Shown here: piece after piece, positions 1 to 5,720 of the stretch
Layout: every line of letters begins with the position of its first letter
Numbering within the stretch: position 1 is the stretch's first letter
Assembly (NCBI GenBank): GCA_938030095.1
Contig: CALHGK010000007.1
Coordinates: forward strand, 1 to 6,989
DNA: 6,989 bases
Source of the DNA: an uncultured Candidatus Saccharibacteria bacterium
Lineage (GTDB): Bacteria; Patescibacteriota; Saccharimonadia; Saccharimonadales; Saccharimonadaceae
Reading direction: 5' to 3'
The notes under the pieces: model-generated
Database searches by the model: none
What the model saw: only the letters and a program-made list of their open reading frames with translations
Told to the model about the DNA's origin: nothing
Position numbers and translations under genes: made by a program

Positions 1-55
1 GAGCGCTTCATTGACGTTGAAGAGGTGAGAGGTTCGAATCCTCTATTGCCCACCA
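1..55 (+). tRNA. tRNA-Val(GAC), 5' end outside the window
   Basis: This is the 3' part of a tRNA. The end of the D stem is at 1-4, the anticodon stem at 6-10 and 18-22 (CTTCA/TGAAG) with the 7-nt loop TTGACGT, the T stem at 28-32 and 40-44 around TTCGAAT, and the acceptor strand ATTGCCC at 45-51. It is followed by discriminator A and an encoded CCA (53-55). Anticodon GAC (13-15) reads valine codons GUC and GUU. The acceptor 5' strand and most of the D arm lie before the window, so the full gene is about 20-25 nt longer. Confidence 0.93.
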
Positions 56-70
56 TTTCGGTCTATTTGC

Positions 71-102
71 CAGTGCGCCATGTCGGTCTGTAAGGTGCGC
101 TG
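71..102. repeat. Imperfect hairpin after tRNA-Val
   Basis: CAGTGCGCC (71-79) can pair with GGTGCGCTG (94-102) over 9 bp including two G-U pairs, with a 14-nt loop. It sits between the tRNA 3' end and the terminator. It may be part of the tRNA trailer fold; no function can be assigned. Confidence 0.35.
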
Positions 103-107
103 GCGCG

Positions 108-138
108 AAAGCACTTACTACTATAGTAAGTGCTTTTT
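108..138 (+). terminator. Rho-independent terminator after tRNA-Val
   Basis: A perfect 13-bp stem (108-120 with 124-136) with a 3-nt loop CTA ends in a T run (TTTTT, 134-138). It lies 53 nt after the tRNA's CCA and before the next gene, so it most likely ends the tRNA transcript and isolates the downstream regulator gene. Confidence 0.85.
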
Positions 139-189
139 GTTATAGCAAAGCCTGGTAACATTACTTCGCTACCAGCTCACACCACAAAC

Positions 190-218
190 TTGCAAAACGC
201 AAGCCTTGATGCTACGCT
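190..218 (+). promoter_or_regulatory. Putative promoter of the HxlR-family gene
   Basis: TTGCAA (190-195) and TACGCT (213-218) are spaced by 17 nt, the ideal spacing for a housekeeping sigma factor. Transcription would begin about 7 nt after the -10, which is the A of the ATG at 225, so the mRNA may be leaderless. The -10 match is moderate (4 of 6), so this is a suggestion. Confidence 0.4.
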
Positions 219-224
219 AAAGGC

Positions 225-677
225 ATGACACGAACAGCTCACAAACGCTCAGCCTGCCCCATTAGCTACAGCCTCGACCTTTTTGGCGACAAATGGACAC
301 TCCTCATCATGCGTGACGTGCTGCTCTTTGGGCGCTGTTACTTCCGCGAATTCGCACGCGATGAGCGCATCGCGAGCAACATCCTGGCCGATCGTTTGGC
401 ACGGTTAGAATCAGCTGGCTTGCTCGATAAGCAGCGCGATCCACTCCAAGGCAATCAATACATTTACAGCCCAACAGACAGCAGCTGGCAGCTCTTGCCG
501 CTGCTCGTCGAACTGCTCTTTTGGGGTGCCTGCGCCGACCCACACGCCGCTGTGAGCGATGACTATCGCACCACCATCGCCCACGAAAAAGATTTGCTCA
601 AACAAGAAATCATGCTTGCCGCAAAAACCGGCACCTTCGTCGATTACTACCACAACACCATGGGTATACAGGGGTAG
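225..677 (+). CDS. HxlR-family winged helix-turn-helix transcriptional regulator
   Basis: This 150-aa protein has the typical HxlR layout. CPISYSLDLFGDKWTLLIMR (11-30) is the family's opening Cys-Pro plus Gly-(Asp/Lys)-Trp signature. The recognition-helix region is around REFARDERIASNILADRLARL (41-61, IAS/ILADRL) and the wing is near 66-83, followed by a C-terminal dimerisation helix. Members bind DNA as dimers, and in several of them the N-terminal cysteine (Cys11 here) senses oxidants or electrophiles. Further cysteines are at 38 and 103. The length is normal or slightly long (usual 100-140 aa), with an extra tail after about residue 120. The start is the first ATG of the frame; only AAGG immediately before it resembles a ribosome-binding site, and it is too close. 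No target enzyme gene lies next to it, so the regulon is unknown. No clear terminator follows. Confidence 0.9.
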   Translation: MTRTAHKRSACPISYSLDLFGDKWTLLIMRDVLLFGRCYFREFARDERIASNILADRLARLESAGLLDKQRDPLQGNQYIYSPTDSSWQLLPLLVELLFWGACADPHAAVSDDYRTTIAHEKDLLKQEIMLAAKTGTFVDYYHNTMGIQG

Positions 678-1378
678 AGACTATTACAAAAATTGATATA
701 TGGCAAAGATACGTACTATATTTTGATTGCAAATTGCAAGTGATATACCCTGCTTAGCATCGCTACTTTTCCTCTCAGCTCTGCCTATCTCACTCCCGCA
801 GGTTAACATTTTATGAATTATAACAAAAAATATTCACATAATAGCGTCTTCTCGTCGCCACCTATCATTCGCGCATAAGTGCCTTGATACCGTCGCGATC
901 AATCATGACTGTAACCTCTCAGCTCATCATTTCACTTGCATATTACAAGCAAAATGACGAGCTATATTGCACTCTATTTGCTGGTTTATTATGAACAGAA
1001 TATGAGGAGATTCACACGCTGCGCCACACTTACCCAGACCACCTGCCCAGCCCAAGAAGTCCCTCACACCACTATCAAACGCACACATAAACTATGCAAT
1101 ATAAAGCATATGCTTATCGATATTACACACTATCTGTACACTCCTCTCCATTATCTATACGAATGAAGCAGCAAAAAACCAGCGCCAACAAATGAAAATT
1201 TGGTGTATATATTCACATTACTCATATATCCTGTCGCTAAGCTATCACAAGTTCACCCGCTCCAGGCTATCACATACTAAGTATGTATAAAGAAACCTGG
1301 CATGCCACTATTTTTTCGAGCCCCCACCTTCCTCACAGCACCACCTAGCAGGCATAGCTGTGGTTTCTCGCCTATTAT

Positions 1379-1408
1379 TCATCCACACCACACAATTAGT
1401 TATCCACA
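1379..1408 (+). promoter_or_regulatory. DnaA-box-like pair
   Basis: TTATCCACA at 1400-1408 is a perfect match to the bacterial DnaA box TTATNCACA. TCATCCACA at 1379-1387 differs at one base, has the same orientation and starts 21 bp upstream, i.e. two helical turns. Weaker words ATATTCACA (one mismatch) occur at 830-838 and 1209-1217. One perfect nonamer is uncommon by chance in 7 kb but not impossible. No dnaA, dnaN or unwinding-element repeat is visible, so an origin call is not justified. Confidence 0.3.
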
Positions 1409-1447
1409 TTATCTATGGCCGTTTTGCCTCCCATCGTATGCGTTTGG

Positions 1448-1456
1448 TGATATAAT
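1448..1456 (+). promoter_or_regulatory. Orphan extended -10 promoter element
   Basis: TGATATAAT is a perfect extended -10 (TGN plus TATAAT). No good -35 lies at 16-18 nt, but extended -10 promoters can work without one. Transcription would start near 1463 and enter gene-free sequence, suggesting a non-coding RNA or a spurious promoter. Confidence 0.35.
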
Positions 1457-1691
1457 GCCCGCGCAGTTTGCATTTGTATTTTGGTATTTTTGTAGTATAA
1501 CAGTTATTTTGATAAAATGACCTCTGTAAAATCTGCCAGAGTGCCCTACTCGCATTCCCTACGAGCCACTCATTCATGGCGCTACAGCCTCAAGGCGGCC
1601 TTGCTCTGAGCTATCTAGCGAACCAACAGCCTCAGCGGCGTCAATAATACTCATGCCAGCTCTCTCACACGATTAATGAACGATACTTTAA

Positions 1692-1709
1692 TTGGCCTCT
1701 ACAGGCCAA
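1692..1709. repeat. 7-bp perfect hairpin
   Basis: TTGGCCT and AGGCCAA pair around a CTAC loop. Neither strand has a T run after it, so it is a poor terminator. It may be a structural part of an unidentified transcript. Confidence 0.4.
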
Positions 1710-1960
1710 AGAAGAGATATAAGAGATGTGAACGAAATACCACTAATAAACGGCCTTCTAACGCCAGAGTCTTACCTACTCCTCAGTACCACCCCTCCTC
1801 TCTCACTCTTCAGCGGGGCATAAATCTGCCGCAAAGTCCTGCCAGACCACCCGTCAACATGAGAAATTCTACTCTAAGCACCGCAGCTCTTATAGCCCCA
1901 GCCAAGGACGGCAGAGAATATTAAGATAGCTGATACTCTACGCTCCAATCCTCGCCAATA

Positions 1961-1987
1961 CAAAAACCGGCCATTCTCTGGCCGGTT
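1961..1987 (-). terminator. Rho-independent terminator of the glycosyltransferase unit
   Basis: On the minus strand AACCGGCCA (1987-1979), loop GAGAA and TGGCCGGTT (1973-1965) form a perfect 9-bp GC-rich stem running into a TTTTT tract. It begins 28 nt after the glycosyltransferase stop codon, exactly where the end of this unit is expected. Confidence 0.88.
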
Positions 1988-2014
1988 ATATATGCCGCTA
2001 CAAAAGCGCGAATT

Positions 2015-3721
2015 CTATTCTTTCTTGCGCTGTTTCTTAGCGGCTTTTTGGGCTTGTTTGGCGGCTTTGGCACGGTCGCGCGAGCCGGTAGTGGCCTTGA
2101 CGGTTACGTCAAATTTGTCGAGATAGCGGCCAAATGCTAGGTGCGTCTGCGCATTAAAGGCACCAATCGCACTAAAGCAAATGGACGTGACGGGCATAAG
2201 AATCCACTGCGCCACCATGGCAAAGCTGCGCCGGCGCTTGTAGCGCTCAGGGCGAGGCGGCAACATCTTAAGCATCAAGAAGACGGTAATAAAGATACCG
2301 ATCATCGCGAAGCGCTGCAAATTGCTAATCACCTCGGGCAGCATGTGCACCGCATAGCTGCGTGATGATTCTTGGTTGATCAACAGTGGTACCCACCCAC
2401 CAAAGGTCACCAAAAATGCCATCACAGCCAGGGTCACATGCCCATCGAGCAAGCGCATGAAGCGGGCAAACACCTCAGCAAATGGCACATTGCGCCGCCG
2501 CGTAAAGGTGCGTATTGCGACATACGGGATATCCGACGCGCCGTAGCTCCAGCGTCGGAGCTGCTTAAACTGCGCCACCACTGTCCCCCAGAAGGTGTTG
2601 TCCATCACGGCATCTTGGTAGATCGGCACATGGATGGGCAAAACACTGTAGTCTCCCGCAAAGTAGAAGTAACTGCGCCAGTATTGGTGGCCATCTTCCA
2701 CAATGCTGCGCGTGCTCCAGAAGTTCATCTCCACCAGCGCGTCCATTGGCTGCGAGTGCGAGGCAAAGTTGCGCAGTGTGTGGGGGCGCATACTGCTGAT
2801 GATTGTCCAGAAGGAGTTACCGGTCGCAATCACCCGCATCGGTGCTGGGGCATCCCAGATGTTGCCAAAGTATAGTGCAATCGGCTGGTACGATAGACGT
2901 TTGCGCTCGGGATGAACGATATATTCATACGCCACGTAGTCGAAGTATGACGGATATGGGCGGTTGTCACTATCGAGCGTGGTGATCATCACATCGCTGT
3001 AAGCAATTCCCTGCTCGTCGCAATAGCGCTGGAGCTGCTTACCAGCATAGGTGATGTTACCCCCCTTGCCGATCACTTCATCGGGCATATCCTTGGGGTG
3101 CATAATAGTCTGGAAAGTGAAGAATACATCGCCATACTCCTGCTGGAGGCGAGCGGCTGTGCGGGCAATATCCACCCCACCACGCTCTTCGTAAGCAAGG
3201 ACGAGGATAATCTGCTTGTTGTTGTACGTTGTGTTCTTGACCGACTCGATGGTAGGCTGCAAGACATCATACGACTCATTGTACGCCGCCACAATCACTG
3301 CTTGGTAGAGCTGCGATGGTCGCGGAAAACTGGCTGGGTCGGCCGCCATAAGGCGGAGATTCTCGCGATGCTCTTGGGCATGAAATTCGCGCTGATGACG
3401 CCTAGGCAATGGCTGCTGCTGGATGGCAGCATAGCTTGCTACTGGGTCTTCGAGCTGCTCCAGACGCTGCCGCCAGTCCACCATCTGCGCCTTCTCCAGC
3501 TGGTGATGGCCTGTCAGTGTACGATAGGCAATGCCAACCGAGCGGACAATCACACTCATCACCAAGACGAGGAGGTAGATAGACGCCCACAGTGGGTTAA
3601 CCAAAGACAAAATGATAAACAAAATCAGCATCCCATAGCTCAAGAATGCTGGGAGAATTTCAAATAATCGGTAGAGGAGAGTGCGCTTGCCCATGGGCAG
3701 CTCGAGATCGTTGTGGTTCAT
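2015..3721 (-). CDS. Membrane-bound GT2-family glycosyltransferase
   Basis: This 568-aa processive-type family 2 glycosyltransferase probably transfers sugar from a nucleotide-sugar donor to a surface polysaccharide. Two hydrophobic helices (about 21-42 and 43-66) precede a cytosolic GT-A domain. That domain has VIVAAYNE (142-149, nucleotide binding), TTLDSDN (247-253, the DxD-type metal motif DSD), the ED pair in VEDGHQYWR (catalytic base region, 342-343) and QLRRW (387-391), the Q/RxxRW signature of cellulose/hyaluronan-synthase-like enzymes. Three or four more membrane helices follow (about 426-447, 468-486, 499-522), then a very basic Lys/Ala/Arg tail (from about 541). The ATG directly follows the TAA of the upstream gene with no spacer and no Shine-Dalgarno, so translation is probably coupled; ATG at codon 10 is a less likely start. 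The sugar and product cannot be told from sequence. Confidence 0.88.
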   Translation of the reverse strand: MNHNDLELPMGKRTLLYRLFEILPAFLSYGMLILFIILSLVNPLWASIYLLVLVMSVIVRSVGIAYRTLTGHHQLEKAQMVDWRQRLEQLEDPVASYAAIQQQPLPRRHQREFHAQEHRENLRLMAADPASFPRPSQLYQAVIVAAYNESYDVLQPTIESVKNTTYNNKQIILVLAYEERGGVDIARTAARLQQEYGDVFFTFQTIMHPKDMPDEVIGKGGNITYAGKQLQRYCDEQGIAYSDVMITTLDSDNRPYPSYFDYVAYEYIVHPERKRLSYQPIALYFGNIWDAPAPMRVIATGNSFWTIISSMRPHTLRNFASHSQPMDALVEMNFWSTRSIVEDGHQYWRSYFYFAGDYSVLPIHVPIYQDAVMDNTFWGTVVAQFKQLRRWSYGASDIPYVAIRTFTRRRNVPFAEVFARFMRLLDGHVTLAVMAFLVTFGGWVPLLINQESSRSYAVHMLPEVISNLQRFAMIGIFITVFLMLKMLPPRPERYKRRRSFAMVAQWILMPVTSICFSAIGAFNAQTHLAFGRYLDKFDVTVKATTGSRDRAKAAKQAQKAAKKQRKKE

Positions 3722-4108
3722 TTATCGATACGCCAGGTGCATTACTGCTAATCCATACGAGGCAGCAACCAGCAGCACCAATACTGCTGCCGCCCCCACA
3801 AAAAGCGCTGTCTGGCGGCGCTGCAGGCTATACAGCTTAACCATCAGGCCAATGTGCACCACCATTACCAGCGCACCAAACAACACAAAACTGAGCAAAT
3901 AATACCAATAACTCTTATAAAAATGCGCCTCACCAAAGGCGGTGTAACGCACATAGACCTGCACATCGCGCACCTGCAGCGTGAAGCCCATCACCAGCAT
4001 ATAGATGATGCCCGCAACAAACACGCCAATCAGCGCCGCAAAGAACGGCCGATCGGCCGCGATCGTGCGGAGAGGGGTGCGCAGAAAATCCTTTTTCTCT
4101 TTGGTCAT
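3722..4108 (-). CDS. Small three-helix membrane protein paired with the glycosyltransferase
   Basis: This protein of about 128 aa begins MTKEKKDFLRTP (ATG at 4108-4106). A TTG two codons upstream (4114) is open too but less likely. It has a short basic N-terminus, three hydrophobic helices (from the ATG, about 23-42, 67-92 and 100-123), a charged extramembrane segment between the first two (QVRDVQVYVRYTAFGEAHFYKSYWYY), and a QRRQ turn before the last helix. I recognise no catalytic motif or named family. It lies immediately upstream of, and abuts, the GT2 gene (TAA|ATG), which suggests an accessory subunit, for example for complex stability or product export; this is inference from context. 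No ribosome-binding site is visible: the ATG is 7 nt after the CCA end of tRNA-Thr. Confidence 0.72.
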   Translation of the reverse strand: MTKEKKDFLRTPLRTIAADRPFFAALIGVFVAGIIYMLVMGFTLQVRDVQVYVRYTAFGEAHFYKSYWYYLLSFVLFGALVMVVHIGLMVKLYSLQRRQTALFVGAAAVLVLLVAASYGLAVMHLAYR

Positions 4109-4115
4109 AAACAAA

Positions 4116-4191
4116 TGGAGCCGCTGACCGGACTCGAACCGGTGACCTACGCTTTACGAAAGCGCCGCTCTACCAACTGAGCTACAGCGGC
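4116..4191 (-). tRNA. tRNA-Thr(CGT)
   Basis: This complete 76-nt cloverleaf on the minus strand has acceptor GCCGCTG/CAGCGGC, D arm GCTC/GAGC, anticodon stem GCGCT/AGCGT with loop TTCGTAA (anticodon CGT, reading ACG), T arm ACCGG/CCGGT around TTCGAGT, discriminator T and encoded CCA (4118-4116). It is preceded by a TATAAT promoter. It is followed after 7 nt by a protein start codon, with no terminator between, so it is probably co-transcribed with the membrane protein and glycosyltransferase genes. Confidence 0.96.
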
Positions 4192-4202
4192 ATCACCGCT
4201 AT

Positions 4203-4208
4203 ATTATA
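4203..4208 (-). promoter_or_regulatory. -10 box of the tRNA-Thr transcription unit
   Basis: On the minus strand this is a perfect TATAAT, 11 nt before the first base of tRNA-Thr, giving a leader of about 5 nt. The -35 region (around 4226-4231) is weak. It is the only good promoter seen for the tRNA-Thr, membrane protein and glycosyltransferase genes. Confidence 0.65.
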
Positions 4209-4541
4209 CTAGAGGCGAGGCGAAAATGAAAGGTGGCGCAGCAGGGTAGCCTGTAGAAACTACCTTGCTGCAGGATGATGAATTATCGCGAGAGTGTTGC
4301 AGCTGAGGGTACGATGGCGGTGCTCTCCTTGCCACTCCTCCCTGCTTGGTGGATGGCCTTCGCATGAGTCCTGACCTGATCATTATGCTGAGGTAACTTC
4401 TGTGCTAGCTCAAACTGCGGTAGTGAGTGGCCAGTGATTTTTCTTACAATACATTCAAGACCGTCGCTCTCCTGGCGTTAGCTCTACCTCCCCATCACTT
4501 CATCCGATGGAGTGTGAAAACAGATTGTAATAATCTGTTTT
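4209..4541. other. Gene-free structured stretch, possible non-coding RNA
   Basis: No credible protein frame lies in these 330 bases, yet they are rich in pairing. There is a 12-bp hairpin at 4238-4249/4260-4271 (one G-U), a 7-bp long-range pair GCCACTC (4331-4337) with GAGTGGC (4425-4431), and an 8-bp hairpin CACTTCAT/ATGGAGTG near 4496-4515 just before a terminator. TACAAT at 4445-4450 could be a + strand -10. I looked for signatures of RNase P RNA, tmRNA, SRP RNA and T-box leaders on both strands and found none. The strand of any transcript is uncertain. Confidence 0.35.
4238..4271. repeat. 12-bp hairpin near the tRNA-Thr promoter
   Basis: GCAGCAGGGTAG pairs with CTACCTTGCTGC (one G-U) around a 10-nt loop. 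Read on the minus strand it is followed by loosely T-rich sequence, so it could be a weak terminator for a minus-strand transcript entering from the right; there is no immediate T run. Confidence 0.45.
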
Positions 4542-4542
4542 T
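4517..4542. terminator. Symmetric (bidirectional) terminator
   Basis: AAAACAGATT (4517-4526) and AATCTGTTTT (4532-4541) form a perfect 10-bp stem with a 5-nt loop. It has an A tract on one side and a T tract on the other, so it can act on either strand. It separates the structured stretch on its left from the 85-nt repeat on its right. Confidence 0.75.
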
Positions 4543-4625
4543 AGCCCAACGCAAGAGGTCGATACTTGGGGAGTATCGACCCTTATAGTGTTCCGGAGGA
4601 GGGAGTGTGGAGAGATAGAGCGTGA
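4541..4625 (+). repeat. 85-nt dispersed repeat, copy A
   Basis: This sequence recurs in inverted orientation at 6905-6989, with 77 of 85 positions identical. Its core is a perfect 10-bp hairpin GGTCGATACT/AGTATCGACC (4557-4581) with a 5-nt loop, followed by CCTTATAGTG and TTCCGGAGGAGG. The mismatches cluster at the right end (4611-4617); beyond 4625 the copies differ completely. It lies just after a terminator and just upstream of tRNA-Asp. The repeat family is not one I recognise. Confidence 0.85.
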
Positions 4626-4675
4626 TACAAGACTACGGTTCGACGATTCCTCTACAAACCTCTTGCGATTTTTGG
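4541..4675 (+). ncRNA. Possible small structured RNA containing repeat copy A
   Basis: CGCAAGAGG (4550-4558) is exactly complementary to CCTCTTGCG (4659-4667), closing a domain of about 118 nt. The domain contains the 10-bp repeat hairpin, and the closing stem is followed by ATTTTTGG, a terminator-like tail. Two of the closing bases are shared with the inner hairpin, leaving 7 bp if both form together. No clear promoter precedes it, and its 3' edge overlaps the -35 of tRNA-Asp, so this is a weak call. Confidence 0.28.
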
Positions 4676-4691
4676 TAATTGCTGCTACTAT
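4663..4691 (+). promoter_or_regulatory. Promoter of tRNA-Asp
   Basis: TTGCGA (4663-4668) and TACTAT (4686-4691) are spaced by 17 nt. The predicted start is near 4698, about 7 nt before the tRNA's first base. Confidence 0.6.
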
Positions 4692-4704
4692 TGATCTAGC
4701 CTAT

Positions 4705-4782
4705 GCGCTCGTAGTGAAGATGGCCTATCACGTCTCCCTGTCACGGAGAAGATCGCCGGTTCGAATCCGGTCGAGCGCGCCA
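4705..4782 (+). tRNA. tRNA-Asp(GTC)
   Basis: This complete 78-nt tRNA has acceptor GCGCTCG/CGAGCGC, D stem GTGA/TCAC, anticodon stem TCTCC/GGAGA with loop CTGTCAC (anticodon GTC at 4740-4742, reading GAC and GAU), T arm GCCGG/CCGGT around TTCGAAT, discriminator G and encoded CCA. G at the discriminator position is the known identity element for aspartate. It has its own promoter and terminator. Confidence 0.95.
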
Positions 4783-4800
4783 GTATTGGATACGATACAC

Positions 4801-4832
4801 CCTCTTGCAACAGGTCAAGAGGATTTTTATTT
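4801..4832 (+). terminator. Terminator of tRNA-Asp
   Basis: CCTCTTG (4801-4807) and CAAGAGG (4816-4822) form a 7-bp stem with an 8-nt loop, followed by ATTTTTATTT. It lies 18 nt after the tRNA's CCA. Confidence 0.82.
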
Positions 4833-5016
4833 ATATAATGCGGAAATGGTCGTCTTTCGTTTGTAGTCCATCAATATGCAAACTAAGACTATCTCTGATA
4901 TGATGGCCAAGCGGATCAAGAATAAAGTCAATCCCCTCTTGGTGGGTTCATTGTCGATACAGCTGACTCCACAAGCACTGCCATTGCCGTCTGCACACCA
5001 CCCCACCTCTCTTACC
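4833..5016. other. Short intergenic stretch between tRNA-Asp and ndk terminators
   Basis: No convincing gene is present. TATAAT at 4834-4839 has no matching -35. It stands 7 nt before an ATG (4846) that opens only a 6-codon frame. A 50-codon frame (4876-5028) has no ribosome-binding site and runs into the ndk terminator stem, so I do not call it. Confidence 0.5.
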
Positions 5017-5069
5017 AAAAACTCCTAGCGGTGCTCGTTCCCTTATGATGGGAGCACTCGCTAGGAGTT
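5017..5069 (-). terminator. Terminator of ndk
   Basis: AACTCCTAGCG (5020-5030) is exactly complementary to CGCTAGGAGTT (5059-5069), and GTGCTC/GAGCAC extends the stem inside with a one-base bulge, giving about 17 bp. On the minus strand the stem runs into TTTTT (5021-5017). It starts 40 nt after the ndk stop codon. Confidence 0.88.
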
Positions 5070-5109
5070 AGTGGCTTTATCAAAGCATAGATATGCAAGA
5101 AATCAACGC

Positions 5110-5640
5110 TTAGCGCGTAAACTTCTCGTGCAACGCATGGTACTCATAGATTTCGTCATCTGAGAACCAGTGGTTAATCTCTTGCTCGGCTTCTTCGGGG
5201 TTGCCCGAAGCATGGATGAGGTTGGGCACGCCCTTGTCTTCGTCGTTGGCATAGCCAAAGCTCATGTGTGAGTAGTCGCCGCGGATCGTCCCCATCTCGG
5301 CAGCCATTGGCTCGGTGGGGCCCACCAGCTTGCGCACCAGCTTGACAGCCTCGACTCCCTCAAACACCATAGCAATAACTGGCCCTTGCATCATAAAGTC
5401 CAACGTCACCCCAAAGGCGTGCTTGCCACGGCGCGACACCATTTTGCCAATTTCCTCGTAGTGGCGGTAGTAATGATCGCGCGTTGGAGCAATCATCTTA
5501 ACGGCCACAATCTTGAGGCCTACTCGCTCAAAACGGGTCAAAATCTCGCCGACAATCCCCCGCTGCACAGCGTCTGGCTTGAAGACGACCAAGGTCTTTT
5601 GCACATTATTGTTGTTGGGCACCGCTGTTGTTTCGCTCAT
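5110..5640 (-). CDS. ndk: Nucleoside diphosphate kinase
   Basis: This 176-aa enzyme moves the gamma-phosphate of ATP to other nucleoside diphosphates through a phosphohistidine, balancing cytosolic NTP and dNTP pools. Visible family features are TLVVFKPDAVQRG (16-28, with the conserved Lys21), GPTEPMAAEMGTIRGDYS (107-124) and NLIHASGNPEEAEQEI (140-155), whose His143 is the phosphorylated active-site residue; the glycine-rich HASG replaces the commoner HGSD/HASD. The protein is about 30 residues longer than typical bacterial Ndk (140-150 aa). The extra length lies in an N-terminal Asn-rich leader, a longer segment around 59-78, roughly eight residues between the RGD motif and the active site (124-139), and a longer C-terminus. 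Start ATG is supported by AAGGAG 4 nt upstream. It is monocistronic with its own promoter and terminator, divergent from the recombinase gene. Confidence 0.96.
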   Translation of the reverse strand: MSETTAVPNNNNVQKTLVVFKPDAVQRGIVGEILTRFERVGLKIVAVKMIAPTRDHYYRHYEEIGKMVSRRGKHAFGVTLDFMMQGPVIAMVFEGVEAVKLVRKLVGPTEPMAAEMGTIRGDYSHMSFGYANDEDKGVPNLIHASGNPEEAEQEINHWFSDDEIYEYHALHEKFTR

Positions 5641-5644
5641 AACG

Positions 5645-5674
5645 CTCCTTATCGTTAGGTTTGCTTGTATTATA
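5645..5674 (-). promoter_or_regulatory. ndk -10 box and ribosome-binding site
   Basis: On the minus strand TATAAT (5674-5669) is a perfect -10; the -35 region is A/T-rich but weak. AAGGAG (5650-5645) is the only clear Shine-Dalgarno in the window, 4 nt before the ATG. The leader is about 22 nt. Confidence 0.75.
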
Positions 5675-5720
5675 GCGTATTGTGAGTGATCGCGAAAATG
5701 GAAAGCGCTAGAACTGTGGT

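Larger units (their letters stand above)
678..1960. other. Gene-free AT-rich stretch between convergent genes
   Basis: About 1.28 kb lies between the 3' ends of the regulator and glycosyltransferase genes. Open frames here (936-1166, 1302-1520, 1676-1924) are short, lack ribosome-binding sites and translate to Tyr/His/Thr/Pro-rich sequence that resembles no family I know. The first 800 bases are clearly richer in A+T than the neighbouring genes. Visible items are a DnaA-box word, an orphan extended -10, a 9-bp direct repeat GCTATCACA (1241-1249 and 1266-1274), a small hairpin ACATAC/GTATGT (1272-1286), and a second hairpin at 1692-1709. It could be a decayed gene region, a non-coding RNA locus or a chromosomal landmark. 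Confidence 0.6.

Noticed and set aside
936..1924. Three short + strand open frames in the AT-rich stretch (936-1166, 1302-1520, 1676-1924)
   Set aside because: They have no ribosome-binding site or well-placed promoter and no recognisable fold; composition looks like translated non-coding DNA.
2372..2875. Open frame of 167 codons opposite the glycosyltransferase gene, and 3098-3667 likewise
   Set aside because: They are antisense shadows of a gene with clear GT2 motifs; their products are His/Arg-rich and without family features.
4330..4400. SRP-RNA-like words on the minus strand (GGTCAGG and AAGCAGG)
   Set aside because: The spacing and the missing GNRA-capped helix do not fit SRP domain IV.
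4541..4625. Repeat as an integron attC site (GCCCAAC fits RYYYAAC)
   Set aside because: No matching GTTRRRY partner is found, and copy B has GCCCAGC, breaking the motif.
4588..4866. + strand frame running through tRNA-Asp
   Set aside because: It overlaps a complete tRNA, its promoter and its terminator, so it is not a protein gene.
4846..4866. Leaderless mini-frame MVVFRL after a TATAAT
   Set aside because: Only six codons and no -35; the spacing coincidence alone does not support a gene.
4876..5028. 50-codon frame between tRNA-Asp and ndk
   Set aside because: There is no ribosome-binding site, it ends inside the ndk terminator stem, and the product resembles no family I know.
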